Assembly: GCA_040758475.1 (NCBI GenBank)
Contig: JBFLVN010000129.1
Coordinates: 1-10,444, forward strand
Origin: JBFLVN01 sp040758475
GTDB taxonomy: Bacteria; JAGRBM01
Direction: 5' to 3'
Length of the DNA: 10,444 nt
Part shown: piece after piece, positions 5,763 to 10,444 of the stretch
Position numbering within the stretch: the stretch's first letter is position 1
Layout of the letters: each line of letters opens with the position of its first letter
Program-made: the position numbers and the translations under genes
The notes under the pieces: model-generated
The model's database searches: none
What the model was told of the DNA's origin: nothing
Seen by the model: only the letters and a program-made list of their open reading frames with translations

Positions 5763-7160
5763 TTATCCTTGGCCCCGCTCCAAAGCCCTGCGCCCAAGTG
5801 CCCGCTCGACCAAACGATCGCACACGCGCCAGACGCTCCCGGCGCCAAGCGTCACGCACAGATCGCCGGGTTCGAGCACTTTCGCCACGGCGGGCGCCAC
5901 GTCGTCGAGTTCAGCCACGTGATGGACCGCCTTGTGGCCGTGCCGGTGCAGGGCTTCGACGAGTCCTTTCGCCGAAACCCCGGCGATGGGCATTTCCCCC
6001 GCCGGGTAGATGTCGGTGACGAAGAGGACGTCCGCGTCGTTGAAGCAGCGGGTAAATTCCTCGAAGAGTTCCTGCGTGCGCGTGTAGCGGTGGGGCTGGA
6101 ACACGACGACGAGGCGCCGCTTCCAGCCTTCCTTCGCGGCGGCCAGGGTCGCCTTGATCTCTTCGGGGTGGTGGCCGTAATCGTCCACGTAGAGGATGTC
6201 GTCGGCTTCCCCTTTGATCTCGAAACGGCGGTGAACTCCCTCGAAGGCTTCCAGGCCGTCCTTGATCGCCCGGAAGGGGATTTCGAGTTCTCGCCCCACC
6301 GCCACGGCTGCCAGGGCGTTCAATACGTTGTGCCGCCCCGGAACCCGGAGAGTCACTTTTCCCAATTCCTCGCCACCCGCCAGCACCGTGAAGGTGCCAA
6401 GCGAACCGTGGAATGAGAGATTTTCCGCCCGCACGTCGGCTTGGGCGGAAAAACCATAAGTTGCGATGCGCTTCTTGATGCGCGGGAGAATCTGCTGGAG
6501 CGTGGGATGATCGAGGCAGGCGACCACCAAACCGAAGAACGGCACTTTGTTCGCGAAAGTGATGAATGCTTCGATCACCTTGTCCATGGTCCCGTAGTGA
6601 TTCAAATGCTCGGGGTCTACGTTCGTGATGACCGAGATGGAGGGGGTGAGCAGGAGGAACGAGCCGTCGGATTCGTCGGCCTCCGTCACGAAGAACTCGC
6701 CCGAGCCCAATGTCGCGTGGGAACCGATGCTCCGGAGTTTTCCGCCAACGACGACCGTGGGATCGATGCCCCCCGACTGGAGAACGCTCGCCACGAGCGA
6801 GGTCGTGGTGGTCTTGCCGTGGGTCCCCGCGATGGCGATGCCGTATTTGAGGCGCATGAGCTCGCCGAGCATTTCGGCCCGGGGAATGACGGGAATGCCC
6901 CGCTCCCGGGCGGCGGATATCTCGGGGTTGTCCGCCGAGACGGCGCTTGAAACTACGACCACCTGGGCTTCTCCCAAGTTCGCCGCCCCGTGGCCGATGC
7001 GAATATCGGCCCCCAAACGGCGAAGTCGCTCCGTGGTTTCGGATTCCTTCAAATCCGAACCCCGGACGTGGTAGCCGCGGGCGAGGAGGACTTCGGCGAT
7101 GCCGCTCATCCCCGCCCCTCCGATTCCTACAAGGTGTATCTCTCTGATCCTTCCGTACAT
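5763..7160 (-). CDS. murC: UDP-N-acetylmuramate--L-alanine ligase MurC
   Basis: MurC adds L-alanine to UDP-MurNAc with ATP, the first step of stem peptide assembly. The 465-residue protein shows the three-domain Mur ligase plan. The N-terminal UDP-binding loop is HLVGIGGAGMSGIAEVL (9-25). The ATP P-loop is AGTHGKTTTT (111-120), followed by EADESDGSF (160-168), ITNVDPEHLNHY (178-189) and PGRHNVLNALAA (274-285). The C-terminal domain has HRRFE (310-314), DDYGHHPEEI (326-335) and FQPHRYTRT (354-362). Length is typical. ATG 7160 is preferred: a GTGAGG-type ribosome site lies eight bases upstream and the protein starts a few residues before its dinucleotide-fold strand. GTG 7169 (three extra codons) cannot be excluded. 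It follows murG by 10 bases and precedes murB by six. Confidence 0.98.
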   Translation of the reverse strand: MYGRIREIHLVGIGGAGMSGIAEVLLARGYHVRGSDLKESETTERLRRLGADIRIGHGAANLGEAQVVVVSSAVSADNPEISAARERGIPVIPRAEMLGELMRLKYGIAIAGTHGKTTTTSLVASVLQSGGIDPTVVVGGKLRSIGSHATLGSGEFFVTEADESDGSFLLLTPSISVITNVDPEHLNHYGTMDKVIEAFITFANKVPFFGLVVACLDHPTLQQILPRIKKRIATYGFSAQADVRAENLSFHGSLGTFTVLAGGEELGKVTLRVPGRHNVLNALAAVAVGRELEIPFRAIKDGLEAFEGVHRRFEIKGEADDILYVDDYGHHPEEIKATLAAAKEGWKRRLVVVFQPHRYTRTQELFEEFTRCFNDADVLFVTDIYPAGEMPIAGVSAKGLVEALHRHGHKAVHHVAELDDVAPAVAKVLEPGDLCVTLGAGSVWRVCDRLVERALGRRALERGQG

Positions 7161-7170
7161 GGCCCTCACC

Positions 7171-8274
7171 TCACCTTCCGGCGGCCGCAAGCGCCGCGCA
7201 TTCCGCCGCGATCTCCCTCGCCGCCTTCGGACGGCCCCGCGCTGCGGCGCGGCGGGCCATCTCGGGAAGCGTTTCGGAAGAGGCGAGCAGTTTCTCGATC
7301 CGATCGGCCAACTCCTTGGCCGTTAGATCCTTTTCCAGAATGACTTCGGCCGCTCCGGCCCGTTCCAGTTCCCGCGCGTTGATCTCCTGGTGGTTGTCGG
7401 TCGCGAAAGGGAACGGGATGAAAACGGCGGGGCGCCCCACGGCGCAAAGCTCGGCCAGGGTCGAGGCACCCGAGCGACCCACGACAAGGCTCGTTTTCCG
7501 GAAAACGTCCAGCATGTCTTTGTAAAACGGCGCTACGTCCACAGTGGCGCCCGCGTAGCGTTCCTTGGCGGCGGCAAATCCCTGCTCGCCGGTCTGGTGA
7601 ATCCATCCCAGGTCCGGCCGTTTGGCGCGAAGGAGTTTGCATGTTTCGGGGACGACTTCGTTCAAACGCCGTGCCCCCTGACTGCCGCCCAAAACGGTGA
7701 TGGTCTTTTTCTCCGGCAGCGGAAGGGCGCCGGCACTCGCGATCTCTTTGCGAATGGGATTTCCCGCGAGCCGCACCTTGCGGGCCGGGAAGAAAACCGC
7801 CGCCGATTCGAAGGCCGTAAAGACCCGGTGGACGATTTTCCCCAAAACGCGGTTCGTGAAACCGGGGACGGAGTTCTGCTCCTGGATGGCGGTCTTGCGG
7901 CCAAGGAGGCGGGCCGCCAGCACGACCGGGCCCGAGACGTAGCCCCCAACGCCGATCACCACGTCGGCACCGAACTTGCGGACGATCCCCATGGCGCGAA
8001 GAAGCGCGAGAGGGAGCCCCAGGAGCGTCGCCAATTTCTTTCCGAGCGAGAGTCCCTTGAGGGCCCTCACTTCTAAAAATTCATGCGGAAGATTTCGCTC
8101 CGGAAGGACGCGGGCCTCGATCCCCCGCGGGCTTCCCACGAAGAGGACGCGGGAGCCCGGTACGGTTTCCAGAAAAGCCTCCCCGATGGCGATGCCGGGG
8201 AAGAGGTGTCCCCCAGTGCCGCCGCCGGCGACGATGAGGCGAAGTCCTTTGGGCGCGTCCGTCACGTCCGTCAT
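7171..8274 (-). CDS. murG: Lipid II synthase MurG (UDP-GlcNAc transferase)
   Basis: MurG transfers GlcNAc from UDP-GlcNAc to lipid I on the cytoplasmic face of the membrane, forming lipid II. The 367-residue GT28 family protein has the glycine-rich loop GGGTGGHLFPGIAI (17-30), GVGGYVSGP (108-116) and QEQNSVPGFTNR (131-142). The C-terminal UDP-GlcNAc domain has GGSQGARRLN (196-205), RSGASTLAEL (267-276) and PFPFATDNHQEIN (287-299). Length is typical. ATG 8274 overlaps the ftsW TGA in an ATGA junction and gives a normal short N-terminus. There is no clear Shine-Dalgarno sequence upstream, so translation is probably coupled to ftsW. The same open frame continues far upstream through ftsW, but that part is only an out-of-frame shadow. 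Confidence 0.97.
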   Translation of the reverse strand: MTDVTDAPKGLRLIVAGGGTGGHLFPGIAIGEAFLETVPGSRVLFVGSPRGIEARVLPERNLPHEFLEVRALKGLSLGKKLATLLGLPLALLRAMGIVRKFGADVVIGVGGYVSGPVVLAARLLGRKTAIQEQNSVPGFTNRVLGKIVHRVFTAFESAAVFFPARKVRLAGNPIRKEIASAGALPLPEKKTITVLGGSQGARRLNEVVPETCKLLRAKRPDLGWIHQTGEQGFAAAKERYAGATVDVAPFYKDMLDVFRKTSLVVGRSGASTLAELCAVGRPAVFIPFPFATDNHQEINARELERAGAAEVILEKDLTAKELADRIEKLLASSETLPEMARRAAARGRPKAAREIAAECAALAAAGR

Positions 8275-9413
8275 CCGTGGGCCGATAGGCCGAGCAAAAT
8301 CCCGCAAGCCCAGAGCGTCATCACGAGGGAAGTCCCGCCATAGCTTACGAGCGGGAGCGCAAGTCCTTTGGTCGGAAAAATCCCCATCACGACCGCTGCG
8401 TTGGTAAGCGCCTCGACCACGAGGAGCAGCGAAATCCCGGCGGCCAGAAGTTGCGCGAAGGGGTCCGAACAGCTCCGGGCAATCCGCATTCCCCGCAGAA
8501 AGATCGTAAGGAAAAGGAAGACGACCGTGGCGACGCCGATGAGCCCCAGTTCCTCCCCGATGACCGACAAAATGAAATCCGTGTGGGCTTCCGGGAGGAA
8601 AAAGAGTTTCTGGCGCGAATCGCCAAGCCCCTGCCCCACCACGCCGCCGGAACCGAAGGCCAGGAACGACTGGATGATCTGAAAACCATCGCTCTGAGGG
8701 GCGTTCCAGGGATCGAGGAAGGAGAGAATCCGCCGCAGGCGGTAAGGCGAGTGCCACACGAGAAAGCCCACGGCCGGAAGGGCGAGGAAGAGGACTCCGG
8801 CCAAGTGGGCAATCTTCGCGCCACCCAGGAACAGAAGTCCCGCGGCCAGGAATCCAAGAACCAGAACCGTGCCCAAATCCGGCTCGGCGAGCAGGAGGCC
8901 CGCCAAGATGATGAGGACGACGCCGTGGGTGAGGATTCCCACGCTCCAAGTGCCCATCTTGTCGGACTTCTTCGAGATGGACTTGGCGATGTACAGGAGG
9001 AAGACGATCTTGGTGAGTTCGCTCGGTTGGAACGAAGCCACCCCGGCCCGAATCCAGCGCCGCGCGCCGCCCACCTGGGCGCCGATCCCCGGAATGAGGA
9101 CCAGCACGAGACACACGATGGCGGCGCCAAGGAGCGGGTACGCGAGGCGGTTCCAGAAATCGGGTTTCATTCGGATGCTCACTCCGAGCACGAGGAGGCC
9201 CACGACGAGGGCGACGGATTGGCGCTTTAGGAAATAAAACCCATCGCCATAGACTTCGGCGGCCCGGACGGAACTCACCGAATAAACCATCACAAGCCCC
9301 AAGCACGAGAGGGCGAGCACGCACCCCAAAAGCACCCGGTCCACGGCGGGCGCGCCGCCTCCGGTGATGGAAGCTGCGGGGCGCGACAACGAGAGGGTAG
9401 CCTGGGCGTTCAC
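8271..9413 (-). CDS. ftsW: Septal peptidoglycan polymerase FtsW (SEDS family)
   Basis: FtsW is the septal SEDS glycosyltransferase that polymerises lipid II together with the transpeptidase FtsI. The 380-residue protein has about ten hydrophobic spans, near 27-45, 65-81, 92-111, 132-146, 157-176, 179-197, 202-220, 282-305, 320-345 and 356-377. Family motifs are GGARRWIRAG (115-124) with FQPSELTKI (128-136), GVVGQGLGDS (257-266), LPEAHTDFI (273-281) and GIFPTKGLALPLVSYGGTS (344-362). D279 in the HTDF loop aligns with the catalytic Asp of FtsW/RodA (E. coli FtsW Asp297). FtsW rather than RodA is favoured by its place between murD and murG. The GTG start at 9413 overlaps the murD stop (GTGA), with GAGGAG six bases upstream inside murD. 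Its stop overlaps the murG start. Confidence 0.97.
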   Translation of the reverse strand: MNAQATLSLSRPAASITGGGAPAVDRVLLGCVLALSCLGLVMVYSVSSVRAAEVYGDGFYFLKRQSVALVVGLLVLGVSIRMKPDFWNRLAYPLLGAAIVCLVLVLIPGIGAQVGGARRWIRAGVASFQPSELTKIVFLLYIAKSISKKSDKMGTWSVGILTHGVVLIILAGLLLAEPDLGTVLVLGFLAAGLLFLGGAKIAHLAGVLFLALPAVGFLVWHSPYRLRRILSFLDPWNAPQSDGFQIIQSFLAFGSGGVVGQGLGDSRQKLFFLPEAHTDFILSVIGEELGLIGVATVVFLFLTIFLRGMRIARSCSDPFAQLLAAGISLLLVVEALTNAAVVMGIFPTKGLALPLVSYGGTSLVMTLWACGILLGLSAHG

Positions 9414-10444
9414 GAAAGACTCCTCACGGCTTGCTGGAATTTGTCACCCCGGTCGGCGTAGTCGCGGAACATGTCGAAGCTCGCACACGCCGGAGAGAGG
9501 AGAACGCTCTCCCCCGAACGGGCGATGGCGTAGGCCCGGCGCACGGCCTCTTCCATGGAAGCGACTTCCTCCACCGCACACACGGGCGAGAGGGCTTTGC
9601 CGATGGCTTTGCGGTCTTCACCCAGAAGGATCGCGTGACGCACACGGCCCCGGGCGGCGTCCGCCAGGGGGGCGTAGCTCCCGCCCTTCCCGATCCCACC
9701 AGCCACAAGGATCAAGGGGCCCTCGAATCCCCGGAGGCACTCGACGACGGCGCCCACGTTCGTGCCCTTGGAATCGTCGTAGTACCGGACCCCTTTCACC
9801 TCGGCCACGAACTGGCAGCGATGGGGAAGGCCCTGAAACTCCGCGATGGCCTTTTCGATGGCGCTCTTCCCCGCGCCAAAACTCCGGGCCGCCGCGATGG
9901 CGGCGAGGAGATTGGCCACGTTGTGGCGCCCGGCGAGTTTTGTTTTGGAGAAATCGATTTTCTCGCCGCCCGGAAGGAGAGCTTTCTTGCCCTCTTCCAC
10001 AATGCGGTCCCAACCGGCGGGAGCGGATTTCCCTTCGAGCGTAAAGCCAACAACCTTCGCCCGGATTCCCTCGGCGGAACGGACGCAGGCCGGATCGTCC
10101 AAATTGACGATCACCGTCCCTTCCGGCGGCACAAGAGCGAGAAGTTTCGCCTTCGCCTTCCGGTATTCCTCGAACGAGGGGTAGCGGTCCAGGTGATCCT
10201 CCGTGACGTTTAGAAGAACCGCGACGCGTGGCTGAAGGGAGGCGAGCGTCTCGGTTTGATAGCTCGATAGTTCGAGAACGAGGCTCCCGAAATCCCCGCC
10301 AATAGCCTCAAAAACCGGGCGGCCGAAGTTGGCTCCCACGAAGGGTTTCATCCCCTCCGCTTCGAGCATCTTCCCCACGAGGGCCGTCACGGTGCTTTTT
10401 CCGTTCGTCCCCGTAATGGCGACCGTGGGGGCCTTGAGGAACGG
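9410..10444 (-). CDS. murD: UDP-N-acetylmuramoylalanine--D-glutamate ligase MurD (5' end outside window)
   Basis: MurD adds D-glutamate to UDP-MurNAc-L-Ala with ATP in the cytoplasm. The window holds the last 344 codons; the frame stays open to the right edge, and roughly 100 N-terminal residues of the uridine-binding domain lie beyond it. Visible motifs, numbered from the edge, are the P-loop GTNGKST (12-18), LELSSYQTE (57-65) and NVTEDHLDRY (79-88). YRKAK follows, whose last lysine (98) is the likely carbamylated residue. Next come AGRHNVAN (171-178), HR (208-209), YDDSKGTNVGA (222-232), and the MurD-specific end block SPACASFDMF (317-326) with DRGDKF (331-336). The SPACASFDMF block separates MurD from MurC, MurE and MurF. 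A GTG at 10390 lies after the P-loop and is not the start. The stop overlaps the ftsW GTG by four bases. Confidence 0.97.
   Translation of the reverse strand, partial: PFLKAPTVAITGTNGKSTVTALVGKMLEAEGMKPFVGANFGRPVFEAIGGDFGSLVLELSSYQTETLASLQPRVAVLLNVTEDHLDRYPSFEEYRKAKAKLLALVPPEGTVIVNLDDPACVRSAEGIRAKVVGFTLEGKSAPAGWDRIVEEGKKALLPGGEKIDFSKTKLAGRHNVANLLAAIAAARSFGAGKSAIEKAIAEFQGLPHRCQFVAEVKGVRYYDDSKGTNVGAVVECLRGFEGPLILVAGGIGKGGSYAPLADAARGRVRHAILLGEDRKAIGKALSPVCAVEEVASMEEAVRRAYAIARSGESVLLSPACASFDMFRDYADRGDKFQQAVRSLS

Noticed and set aside
5224..5859. Minus-strand 211-residue frame overlapping the murC end and murB start
   Set aside because: It is a +1 shadow of murB and murC, rich in R, G and P, with no domain; murB in its own frame has full family motifs.
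8275..9324. N-terminal extension of the murG frame through ftsW (717 codons in total)
   Set aside because: The extension is out of frame within ftsW and has the low-complexity R/P/G composition of a shadow. MurG begins normally at ATG 8274 at an ATGA junction.
10388..10390. GTG at 10390 as the murD start
   Set aside because: The frame continues upstream to the window edge through the conserved GTNGKST P-loop, so this codon is internal.

Overview
This window is the downstream part of a bacterial division and cell wall (dcw) cluster. All genes lie on the minus strand, so transcription runs from right to left. The reading order is murD (N-terminus cut by the window edge), ftsW, murG, murC, murB, an unannotated 54-codon gene, ddl, ftsQ, ftsA and ftsZ. 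An intrinsic terminator follows ftsZ. No RNA genes, mobile elements, CRISPR arrays or plus-strand genes are visible; the long plus-strand open frames are antisense shadows caused by high GC content.

The organism is a GC-rich, walled bacterium with FtsZ/FtsA division and peptidoglycan made by the standard Mur pathway. The order murC-murB-ddl-ftsQ-ftsA-ftsZ, with murB inside the cluster and of the shorter type II length, resembles Deltaproteobacteria and some Alphaproteobacteria or uncultured Gram-negative phyla. It differs from E. coli, where murB lies elsewhere. This taxonomic guess is weak and rests on gene order and protein style only.

From right to left, positions 10444-4800 hold the cytoplasmic precursor pathway plus the septal polymerase. 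MurC, MurB and MurD act on UDP-MurNAc precursors, MurG makes lipid II at the membrane, and FtsW polymerises it at the septum. Positions 4803-4639 hold a small acidic ORF with a duplicated tryptophan-containing motif, tightly coupled to murB and ddl. Positions 4628-3681 hold D-Ala-D-Ala ligase. Positions 3684-102 hold the divisome genes: FtsQ (membrane POTRA protein), FtsA (actin-like membrane tether) and FtsZ (tubulin-like ring protein). FtsA and FtsZ carry matching interaction ends: an FtsA amphipathic C-terminal helix and an FtsZ conserved C-terminal peptide.

Spacing is very tight: 4-base stop/start overlaps at murD/ftsW, ftsW/murG, murB/small ORF and ddl/ftsQ, and gaps of 6-10 bases at murG/murC, murC/murB and small ORF/ddl. 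It loosens only before ftsA (38 bases) and ftsZ (119 bases). Those two genes also have the best Shine-Dalgarno sequences, which fits a need for separately tuned, high FtsZ output. No promoter is recognisable in the window, so the main promoter probably lies upstream of murD. The most interesting item is the small ORF between murB and ddl.
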